This document shows positions 14,910 through 20,386 of a stretch of DNA of 20,386 nucleotides, in pieces. Both the position numbers and the translations under genes were made by a program. The first letter of the stretch is position 1. Every line of letters begins with the position of its first letter. The stretch spans positions 1 through 20,386 of the forward strand of contig VGFN01000013.1 of the NCBI GenBank assembly GCA_016868875.1. Direction: 5' to 3'. The notes below the pieces were generated by a model. It did no database searches, was not told where the DNA came from, and saw only the letters and a program-made list of their open reading frames with translations. This DNA comes from Bacteroidota bacterium (GTDB lineage: Bacteria; Bacteroidota; Bacteroidia; UBA7662).

Positions 14910-17393
14910 GTGAGGGTCCCCGTCACCTTCTTGTGCATTGCCTTAACCCTTGTAGGGCTAATTCACGGTCCGGTATTGGGGAAGGACGTTGCAAGTGAAG
15001 CAATAGAATCCGATTCAGCCTCCATCAAAGGGGTTGTGTTGGATGAAAACGCTCGACCCCTTGTAGGAGCTAGTTTGATGCTCCCCACCTCGGGTTTCGG
15101 TACCATAACGGATGATCGAGGCCGTTTTGTATTAAGGGTTCCGGCTCAACGGGATCTTGTTTTGGAAATCCGTTACCTGGGCTATCGAACGGAGCGTAGG
15201 AATTTGCTTCTGAGGGTGCGGGAACTCTTGCCGATGCGTATTCAAATGGAGCCTTCGGTGATCACCGTTCAACAAGGGGTCACGGTCGAGGCGGATCGTG
15301 ATCGGTCCATGGGGGTTGCCAAAATTGATCCTCTGGTTTCGCGTAGGGTTGCCAATCCTAGCGGAAATTTCGAAACCGTCCTGCAGGCCTTTGGGGCCAG
15401 GTCCCAACAAGAATTTTCTTCGCAGTTTCAGGTAAGGGGAGGCAACTACGACGAGAACATGACCTACCTGAACGGCATCGAATTGTACAGACCTGTCTTG
15501 ATGCGTTCCGGGCAACAAGAGGGCCTTAGCTTGATTCATCCTGATTTGGTGGAGCATATTCATTTTTCGGCCGGAGGCTTCGATGCCCGTTACGGGGACA
15601 AGATGAGCTCTGTATTGGACGTGACCTATCGTCAACCTCGTTATGCTTCGGGATCTGTTCAAACCGGGCTCACCGGGTTTTCGGTTGCCGCAGAAGGCCT
15701 ATTGGACAGGGAGGGAAAATGGTCCTGGCAAGGCGGTCTGCGTTACCGCACTTTGAACTCCTTGTTGCAGAGCATGGACACCCGCGGGGAGTACAGGCCC
15801 ACGGCTTCTGATATGCAAATGATGTTACGATTCCAGCCCAATGACCGGTGGCAATGGAATTGGCTGAGCCATGCCGGTCAAAATGTGTTGGGAGTCATTC
15901 CATCGAACAGGGAAACGGTCTTTGGTACGGTCAAAGAAGCCCTACAGCTCAGGGTTTATTTCGATGGGCAGGAAGCGATGAAATTCCGGAACGCAACCCA
16001 CGGGACCAGCCTTATTTTCAAGCCTCATCCTCGGATGACCTTGACGCAGTCGGCGAGCTTGTATTGGAGTGATGAGCGGGAGCGAATTGACGTGGAATCG
16101 GCTTGGTTGCTCAATCAATTGGACGCCAATTTGGGCTCCGATAATTTCGGGAATGTGCTGTTTACCAGGGGTATAGGGGCTTTTCAGCAGTATGCGAGGA
16201 ATGCCTTGAACATTACGGTGTTGGCGGCGGAGCACCGCGGGCAATGGCAAAGTGGAACAGGACCCCATTTTGTGCAATGGGGACTGCGGGCTCAACGCGA
16301 GCGCATCCAAGAGTACCTGTGGGAATACACGTTGGTGGATTCTCTTGGATTTTCCATCGCTCCCGTCCTGCAGGTTCCACCTTTGGGATCGGATGCGGAT
16401 ACCGTGGTTCAAGTTTATCAATTCCTCTATGCAGATCAGGGGATAAGCAGCCAACGTTATTCAGGATTTGTACAGGATCAAATTGCCTTGGACCAAGAAG
16501 GTCGTTGGCGACTGAATGCGGGAATTCGCTTCAACCATTGGACCTTCAGTGGCGAAACCGTTTGGAGCCCCCGTGTCAATTTGTCTTGGAAGCCCAAATG
16601 GTCCAAGGATTGGGCATTTCGCCTCGCCGTAGGTCGCTATGCCCAACCTGCGTTTTACAGGGATGCCCGCTTCCCGGACGGCCGCTTGAACAGGGAGGTA
16701 CGGGCCCAGCATGCTACCCATTGGGTTCTGACTGCCGATCATCGTTTCAAAGCCTGGGACAGGCCTTTTCAATGGGTTATCGAAGGCTATTACAAAGATC
16801 TGACCCGCCTAATTCCCTACGAAATCGACAATGTCCGCATTCGATACCTAGCATCACCACCTGTTGAGGGCTATGCAGCCGGTTTGGATTTACGAATCCA
16901 CGGGGAATTTGTTTCTTCATTGCAATCCTGGGCTACCCTGTCATGGATGAAATCCTCGGAACGAAACGAGGTGATAGGTTGGATGCCTCGTCCAACGGAC
17001 CAGAGGGTGCAGTTTGCGATGATGTTCCAAGATTATCTCCCCACGTATCCCGACTACAAAGTCAGTCTTAACCTGGTCTTTGGATCACGGCTTCCTTACG
17101 GTCCTCCCGATTTCGCCAGGCCCAAAGACACCCTTCGAATGCCCCCATATCGCCGGGTCGATATCGGTTTCAGCCGTATCCTCTGGGGTGCAGGGACCCA
17201 AAAGCCTTTGTTTCAGGGCCGTTTGATCCGGGTTTTTCGTTCCGCTTGGATGAATTTGGAGGTCTTTAACTTGCTGCAAATCAACAATACCATTTCGTAC
17301 ACCTGGTTGTACGATACCCAGGGTTATCAGCAGAATGTGCCCAATTATTTGAGCGGTCGAGTCTTGAATCTTCGCTTGGTTTTGGAATGGTAA
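14910..17393 (+). CDS. TonB-dependent outer-membrane receptor with carboxypeptidase-regulatory-like domain
   Basis: An 827-residue outer-membrane receptor. The N-terminus from the GTG at 14910 forms a signal peptide (VTFLCIALTLVGLIHGPVLG). Next come a carboxypeptidase-regulatory-like beta-sandwich (about 38-120, with GVVLDENARPLVGAS and EIRYLGY), a plug domain (about 150-245, with QFQVRGGNYDENMTYLNGIE and GGFDARYGDKMSSVLDV), and a barrel ending VLNLRLVLEW with the aromatic C-terminal residue expected of barrel assembly. The NPSGNFE plug variant resembles a receptor group I know from many Bacteroidota without a SusD partner. GTG is preferred because it abuts the rpe stop and gives an intact signal peptide. 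The ligand is unknown. Confidence 0.92.
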   Translation: MRVPVTFLCIALTLVGLIHGPVLGKDVASEAIESDSASIKGVVLDENARPLVGASLMLPTSGFGTITDDRGRFVLRVPAQRDLVLEIRYLGYRTERRNLLLRVRELLPMRIQMEPSVITVQQGVTVEADRDRSMGVAKIDPLVSRRVANPSGNFETVLQAFGARSQQEFSSQFQVRGGNYDENMTYLNGIELYRPVLMRSGQQEGLSLIHPDLVEHIHFSAGGFDARYGDKMSSVLDVTYRQPRYASGSVQTGLTGFSVAAEGLLDREGKWSWQGGLRYRTLNSLLQSMDTRGEYRPTASDMQMMLRFQPNDRWQWNWLSHAGQNVLGVIPSNRETVFGTVKEALQLRVYFDGQEAMKFRNATHGTSLIFKPHPRMTLTQSASLYWSDERERIDVESAWLLNQLDANLGSDNFGNVLFTRGIGAFQQYARNALNITVLAAEHRGQWQSGTGPHFVQWGLRAQRERIQEYLWEYTLVDSLGFSIAPVLQVPPLGSDADTVVQVYQFLYADQGISSQRYSGFVQDQIALDQEGRWRLNAGIRFNHWTFSGETVWSPRVNLSWKPKWSKDWAFRLAVGRYAQPAFYRDARFPDGRLNREVRAQHATHWVLTADHRFKAWDRPFQWVIEGYYKDLTRLIPYEIDNVRIRYLASPPVEGYAAGLDLRIHGEFVSSLQSWATLSWMKSSERNEVIGWMPRPTDQRVQFAMMFQDYLPTYPDYKVSLNLVFGSRLPYGPPDFARPKDTLRMPPYRRVDIGFSRILWGAGTQKPLFQGRLIRVFRSAWMNLEVFNLLQINNTISYTWLYDTQGYQQNVPNYLSGRVLNLRLVLEW

Positions 17394-17408
17394 ATTGCGA
17401 TTTCATGC

Positions 17409-17416
17409 TATATTTG
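17409..17416 (+). promoter_or_regulatory. TATATTTG -7-like element upstream of the tRNA cluster
   Basis: TATATTTG is an exact match to the Bacteroidota -7 consensus TAnnTTTG, 15 bp after the receptor stop and 110 bp before tRNA-Gly. The best -33 candidate is TTTG at 17381-17384, 24 bp upstream, slightly farther than usual. A start near 17422 would give the tRNA transcript a structured leader. Confidence 0.35.
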
Positions 17417-17436
17417 CAATCCTTTGGGCCCAATGG

Positions 17437-17509
17437 GACATCCCGCTTATGATTTTCTCCTCCAATTGGAGGATTTACAAGGCGGGGGATGTCGGAAAGC
17501 CCGATTTTG
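17437..17509 (+). other. Structured intergenic element with nested hairpins before the tRNA genes
   Basis: Outer arms GACATCCC (17437-17444) and GGGATGTC (17486-17493) pair perfectly and can be extended by two pairs with a GG bulge. They enclose a 16-bp perfect palindrome, TCCTCCAATTGGAGGA (17458-17473). Immediately downstream TCGG (17492-17495) pairs with CCGA (17501-17504), followed by TTTTG, like a weak terminator; its left arm overlaps the outer stem by two bases. It could end the receptor transcript, form a tRNA precursor leader, or be a DNA-level palindrome. No coding potential is evident. Confidence 0.45.
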
Positions 17510-17526
17510 TTCTTTGAAACGCGTTT

Positions 17527-17600
<74 letters not shown>

Positions 17601-17604
17601 AGTA

Positions 17605-17689
17605 GCCCAGGTGGTGAAATCGGTAGACACGCAGGACTTAAAATCCTGTGACCGTTGAGGTCGTGCGGGTTCAAGTCCCGCTCTGGGTA
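17605..17689 (+). tRNA. tRNA-Leu (anticodon TAA)
   Basis: An 85-nt class II tRNA with a long variable arm. Acceptor GCCCAGG pairs with TCTGGGT, including terminal G-U pairs. Anticodon stem CAGGA/TCCTG holds loop CTTAAAA (anticodon TAA), and the T-arm is GCGGG-TTCAAGT-CCCGC. Only 5 bp separate it from tRNA-Gly. CCA is not encoded. Confidence 0.95.
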
Positions 17690-17722
17690 CGACCCTGCAT
17701 GCTAGCCCCGCCTGGACCAAAC

Positions 17723-17796
17723 AGTCCCGTAGCTCAGTTGGTCAGAGCACTACACTGATAATGTAGGGGTCAGCAGTTCAAATCTGCTCGGGACTA
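17723..17796 (+). tRNA. tRNA-Ile (anticodon GAT)
   Basis: A 74-nt cloverleaf. Acceptor AGTCCCG pairs with CGGGACT, D-arm GCTC/GAGC, anticodon stem CTACA/TGTAG with loop CTGATAA (anticodon GAT), and T-arm AGCAG/CTGCT with loop TTCAAAT. Discriminator A; no encoded CCA. The Ile-Ala pair normally sits in rRNA spacers but is outside one here. Confidence 0.95.
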
Positions 17797-17830
17797 CAAG
17801 CAATCGCAACATTAGCCGCATCAATCAAGA

Positions 17831-17904
17831 GGGGGATTAGCTCAGCTGGCTAGAGCACCTGCTTTGCAAGCAGGGGGTCATCGGTTCGAATCCGATATCC
17901 TCCA
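17831..17904 (+). tRNA. tRNA-Ala (anticodon TGC)
   Basis: A 74-nt cloverleaf. Acceptor GGGGGAT pairs with ATCCTCC (one G-T wobble), D-arm GCTC/GAGC, anticodon stem CCTGC/GCAGG with loop TTTGCAA (anticodon TGC), and T-arm ATCGG/CCGAT with loop TTCGAAT. Discriminator A; no encoded CCA. It is the last tRNA of the cluster and abuts lower-GC accessory sequence, so its 3' end is a possible integration site. Confidence 0.96.
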
Positions 17905-17927
17905 CTGATTATCAATGGTTTACGGGC

Positions 17928-17950
17928 AAGGGTCTCGTAGACCCTTTTAT
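17928..17950 (+). terminator. Intrinsic terminator of the tRNA cluster
   Basis: Perfect 8-bp stem AAGGGTCT (17928-17935) and AGACCCTT (17939-17946) with a CGT loop, followed by TTATAT. It lies 23 bp after tRNA-Ala and is well placed to end the tRNA transcript. Confidence 0.7.
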
Positions 17951-17953
17951 ATG

Positions 17954-17973
17954 TGCATACAATTTGCATACAA
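17954..17973. repeat. Two direct copies of TGCATACAA
   Basis: TGCATACAA occurs at 17954-17962 and 17965-17973, an 11-bp period that puts both copies on one face of the helix. They lie just past the tRNA terminator. They could be a protein-binding site or part of a recombinase arm region; no integrase gene is in the window to support the latter. Confidence 0.5.
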
Positions 17974-18052
17974 ACGGCCTCAAAAGATTTCTTCCCACAG
18001 TTTGACCTCAGCGACCAAGCGAGGTATCTTCGGTGAGGCTAACCCAATTTCT

Positions 18053-18529
18053 ATGAAATACGCTGTTTTATTTTTTGCATTGATGTTTGTGGGGTGTGAT
18101 GGAGGTTCTACTACTGAGAAGGCGTCATCATCTGAGAAGGCGTCATCATCTGAGAAGGTGTCATCATCTGAGAAGGTGTCATCATCTGAGGAGGCACCGT
18201 CAATCGACGGGGGCTATGAGATAAAAATAGACGGAAGCGCTATACAAGTAGCAAAAGAGGATTTTCCAAATGAGATGAACATTGATGATGCTGTGGCTGC
18301 ATGCCAAAACCTCGGCAATGGCTGGCGATTACCGAGTAAAGAGGAACTTCAGGAGGTTTATAGTCAGCTGCACAAGCAAGGCAAGGGCAATTTCAAGAAT
18401 AGAGCTTATTGGAGCAGTTCGGGTGACGCGAATCCCTATTACGTGTACTTCTACGATGGCAGTGTCGACTTTCAGTTTGCCGAGGACCTCAGCGGCAACT
18501 ATGTCCGTGCGGTTCGCACTATGCCATAA
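18053..18529 (+). CDS. Small predicted lipoprotein with Ser/Glu/Lys repeat linker and DUF1566-like domain
   Basis: A 158-residue product of unknown function. ATG 18053 gives a lipoprotein signal, KYAVLFFALMFVGC, with the candidate lipidated Cys at 15; the Phe at -3 of the lipobox is atypical. The frame is open to 17915, but those codons cover the terminator and direct repeats and do not look coding. Residues ~21-50 are a low-complexity linker made of five 6-residue units (SEKASS type) coded by an 18-bp tandem repeat. Residues ~55-156 form one DUF1566-like (Lcl C-terminal/FISUMP-type) domain, shown by GNGWRLPSKEEL, AYWSSSG and YVRAVR. The domain closely resembles two domains of the gene starting at 19052, which suggests duplication. 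A surface-exposed or periplasmic role is inferred from the signal only. Confidence 0.75.
   Translation: MKYAVLFFALMFVGCDGGSTTEKASSSEKASSSEKVSSSEKVSSSEEAPSIDGGYEIKIDGSAIQVAKEDFPNEMNIDDAVAACQNLGNGWRLPSKEELQEVYSQLHKQGKGNFKNRAYWSSSGDANPYYVYFYDGSVDFQFAEDLSGNYVRAVRTMP
18113..18202 (+). repeat. Five tandem copies of an 18-bp unit
   Basis: Units at 18113, 18131, 18149, 18167 and 18185 follow TCTGAGAAGGCGTCATCA. The second is the model; the first differs at its first base, the third and fourth by one C-to-T change, and the fifth is more diverged. Because the unit is 6 codons, copy-number changes keep the frame and only alter linker length. Confidence 0.93.
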
Positions 18530-18646
18530 CCTTTAGCAATCGATAAATTTTGGTAAAATGATGTTTAAAAGGGTAAAACCACTAATTTTAATTGTTTTTT
18601 TTGATTTTATATTGTATTATTATTAAGTAACTTAAAATTGTATTCT
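18530..18646. other. AT-rich intergenic region, possible promoter for the DUF4359-like gene
   Basis: The stretch 18541-18600 has only 13 G/C in 60 by hand count. Near its right end TTG (18612-18614), an 18-bp spacer and TAAAATTG (18633-18640, one mismatch to TAnnTTTG) could form a promoter, though transcription would then start almost at the ATG at 18647. No clear hairpin terminator is visible after the lipoprotein gene. Confidence 0.3.
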
Positions 18647-19009
18647 ATGGATGATTCAACTCCTTGGTGGATTTACCTTTTGGTATTTGGTCTTTTGTTC
18701 TACTTCAATCCATCTGAACAAAAGCATGAAGAGGCCGTGGCTCATAAGATCGAGTCGTTTTGTAAGGATAACCCTTCCGCAACGCCCGAGGCCATGCTTT
18801 TATGCAATTAGTTTGGATTAGGGCTCATAAAAATGATCATACCGGAACTGGTGACCCGTCAGAATTTCTTGTTTTTTTCATTAACAAAAATTGAAAACGA
18901 AGAACAATCTACCATTATTGGTATCGGCGTGGCAAATTATGTCTTTATTTTCGGTGATATTGGAGAAAGGCTTTCTCAAAGCAAAAAAAGCGAATCTTCT
19001 TCTGATTAA
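18647..19009 (+). pseudogene. DUF4359-like small protein gene interrupted by an in-frame TAG
   Basis: From ATG 18647 a 54-residue product is readable (a hydrophobic segment WWIYLLVFGLLFYF, then NPSEQKHEEAVAHKIESF) and stops at TAG 18809-18811. The same frame continues with FGLGLIKM and VTRQNFLFFSLTKI, then IIGIGVANYVFIFG, ending at TAA 19007-19009; its first Met is at 18833. As I remember the DUF4359 family, its proteins have an N-terminal membrane segment, an NPS motif, and a C-terminal FLFFS...IGIGxxxxVFIF stretch, so both halves look like one ~119-residue protein. A nonsense mutation is the simplest reading; two small genes, readthrough or a sequencing error are alternatives. The family name is from memory and moderately certain. 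Confidence 0.55.
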
Positions 19010-19051
19010 GGGCCTCCAATTTCCCGTTAATTGCCTTTAGTAGCTACGCCG

Positions 19052-20386
19052 ATGAAAGACATTGTTACGTTGCTTGCATTGATTTTTGTAGGGGTAGCTA
19101 CAGCCTCGATGGCTCAAAATCCAAATGCAATTCCAACCAGTCAATCCTACAAGACGTCTAATAAGGGGTACGAATGTTATGCCGTTACTGAGAGGAAAGA
19201 TTGTGAGAAGTGTGAAGCCAAAGGTGAATACGGACAAGTCAGCACGCCTACAATACCTTGTTTCAAATGCAAGGGCGTATCAAAGCCTACGCTTGCAAAA
19301 TTTCCTTGCACATCCTGTTCCAATACACGCGAGGTAAAAGATCCCAATTATGTCCCCCCTCGGAAGTGCGAGGGTTGCAATGGGAGAGGCAAGGTTTTAA
19401 CATTGGGGCACAAAATTCAGGTCGCGGATGCCGACTATACGGAGCAACTCAGTTGGGATGACGCTATGTATGTATGTTCAAATTTTGGTGATGGATGGAG
19501 ACTTCCAACCAAGGAGGAATTAACAGGAATGTATGAGTTTCTCTACAGGAAGGGTAAGGGTAACTTTAAAACAGATCACTTTTGTTGGAGTAGTTCGGAG
19601 AATAATACAAATACCGCATTAGGCTTTAGATTTGAGAGCGAGCAAGCCAATTATAACATCTACTCTAAGGATTACACGAAGTATGCGCGTGCAGTTCGTA
19701 CATCTTATGAGTATGAGACTTTTACCATTGATGGTGAGACATTTCAAGTAGCTAATGAGGATTTACCTGCAGACATGACCTGGGATGACGCAATAGGTGC
19801 ATGTCAGAGTCTCGGTAATGGCTGGCGGTTACCAAGTAAAGAAGAACTTAAGGAGATGTACAATCAGTTATACATAAAGGGCAAGAGTAATATTAAACTG
19901 CACAATCCGTATTGGAGTAGTTCGGAGAATAATGAGGGTTACGCTTGGGACTTCAGTTTTGTAGACAAATCCTACTACCTCTGCAACAAAGGATTCAAGA
20001 ATTATGGGCGTGCGGTTCGCCATTTAAAAGCACCTCACCAAGGGGCGAACTCCTCAAACCAAGGAAAACAAAGTGTGCCCTTCGTTTCCGCCAAACCAAC
20101 CCAAGAACTAAATCCTTCAAATCAAGCAAAACAAAGTGTGCCCTCCGCTTCCGCCAAAATAATACAAGAGACGGTTGAAATAAATCAAGAAACACGCATT
20201 GAAGTGACCCCTGTGGTCGAGATGGAAGAAGAGATCTTTTCGGAGCCCGAAATTTTCAATGTTGTGGAAGAAATGCCCTCCTTTCCGGGCGGTGATCAGG
20301 AATTGCTTAAGTTCATGGCAGAGAACACCAAATACCCACCGCTGGCCCGTGAAAACGGATTGCAAGGAATTGTTGTGGTGACTTTT
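19052..20386 (+). CDS. Secreted multidomain protein: four CxxC motifs, two DUF1566-like domains, TonB C-terminal domain (3'-truncated)
   Basis: The frame is open from ATG 19052 to the right edge: 445 codons with no stop, so the 3' end is missing. Order: signal peptide (1-21, cleavage likely at SMA/Q; it could also act as a membrane anchor); cysteine-rich region with C51xxC54, C70xxC73, C86xxC89 and C106xxC109, the last followed by NGRGK as in DnaJ-type zinc fingers; DUF1566-like domain 1 (about 120-218, GDGWRLPTKEEL, CWSSSE, YARAVR); domain 2 (about 222-325, GNGWRLPSKEEL, YWSSSE, YGRAVR); a linker with two 21-residue repeats (333-374); an acidic stretch; and the start of a TonB C-terminal domain (from about 404: EEMPSFPGGDQELLKFM, KYPPLARENGLQG). 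TonB domains contact outer-membrane receptors from the periplasm. Function is unknown; individual domain calls are stronger than any combined role. Confidence 0.82.
   Translation, partial: MKDIVTLLALIFVGVATASMAQNPNAIPTSQSYKTSNKGYECYAVTERKDCEKCEAKGEYGQVSTPTIPCFKCKGVSKPTLAKFPCTSCSNTREVKDPNYVPPRKCEGCNGRGKVLTLGHKIQVADADYTEQLSWDDAMYVCSNFGDGWRLPTKEELTGMYEFLYRKGKGNFKTDHFCWSSSENNTNTALGFRFESEQANYNIYSKDYTKYARAVRTSYEYETFTIDGETFQVANEDLPADMTWDDAIGACQSLGNGWRLPSKEELKEMYNQLYIKGKSNIKLHNPYWSSSENNEGYAWDFSFVDKSYYLCNKGFKNYGRAVRHLKAPHQGANSSNQGKQSVPFVSAKPTQELNPSNQAKQSVPSASAKIIQETVEINQETRIEVTPVVEMEEEIFSEPEIFNVVEEMPSFPGGDQELLKFMAENTKYPPLARENGLQGIVVVTF
20048..20173 (+). repeat. Two tandem 63-bp units in the linker of the TonB-domain protein
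   Basis: Units at 20048-20110 and 20111-20173 encode 21 residues each, starting NSSNQGKQSVP and NPSNQAKQSVP; 14 of 21 residues are identical. The DNA is also similar, with CAAAGTGTGCCC shared. It forms a flexible Ser/Gln-rich spacer between the second DUF1566-like domain and the TonB domain. Confidence 0.8.

Noticed and set aside
17915..18052. N-terminal extension of the small lipoprotein
   Set aside because: These codons cover the tRNA terminator and the TGCATACAA repeats; the lipoprotein signal begins cleanly at the ATG at 18053.
20117..20365. Minus-strand 82-codon frame at the right end
   Set aside because: It is antisense to the linker and TonB C-terminal coding sequence, which has clear family motifs on the plus strand.

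Overview
The window looks like chromosomal DNA from a member of the Bacteroidota. Several independent signs agree: two outer-membrane TonB-dependent receptors that each begin with a carboxypeptidase-regulatory-like domain, a TonB C-terminal domain of the Bacteroidota kind, -7-like elements of the form TAnnTTTG, almost no Shine-Dalgarno sequences, tRNA genes without an encoded CCA, and a family-typical deoxynucleoside kinase and MutS. A genus cannot be named from this evidence. The first ~17.9 kb is mostly GC-balanced housekeeping sequence, with one clearly AT-rich gene inside it. The last ~2.5 kb, after a tRNA cluster, looks like accessory DNA.

Layout. (1) 1-5062, plus strand: the 3' part of a deoxynucleoside kinase, a 967-residue TonB-dependent receptor and a SelO-type protein AMPylase. 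They are tightly packed (6-bp gap, then a 4-bp overlap) and probably form one transcript. (2) 5065-5604, minus strand: a SPOUT (TrmH/SpoU) RNA methyltransferase, convergent with selO and divergent from mutS (5721-8339, plus strand). (3) 12967-8378, minus strand: an apparent four-gene operon of folB, a class I SAM methyltransferase, a GH13 amylase-family lipoprotein and a membrane-anchored GT51 peptidoglycan glycosyltransferase. The amylase and GT51 genes are joined by an ATGA stop/start overlap, yet the GT51 gene is far more AT-rich than its neighbours and carries a ~400-residue AsmA-like insert. (4) 13032-17393, plus strand: a glutaryl-CoA dehydrogenase-like flavoprotein, ribulose-phosphate 3-epimerase and a second TonB-dependent receptor that starts immediately after the rpe stop. 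(5) 17527-17904, plus strand: tRNA-Gly(GCC), tRNA-Leu(TAA), tRNA-Ile(GAT) and tRNA-Ala(TGC), preceded by a structured intergenic element and followed by a strong hairpin terminator.

(6) 17905-20386 is the most unusual part. It holds a small lipoprotein with an 18-bp tandem-repeat linker and one DUF1566-like domain, a small DUF4359-like gene split by an in-frame amber codon, and a long open frame that runs off the right edge. That last gene encodes a signal peptide, four CxxC motifs resembling a DnaJ-type zinc finger, two more DUF1566-like domains, a repeated linker and the start of a TonB C-terminal domain. I know of no described protein with this domain order. It is the best candidate here for something new, possibly an envelope protein that links extracytoplasmic modules to TonB-dependent machinery.

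Functionally, the core genes cover nucleotide salvage, mismatch repair, RNA modification, folate and pentose-phosphate metabolism, acyl-CoA oxidation, envelope transport and cell-wall or glycan work. No CRISPR array, rRNA gene, transposase or integrase is visible.
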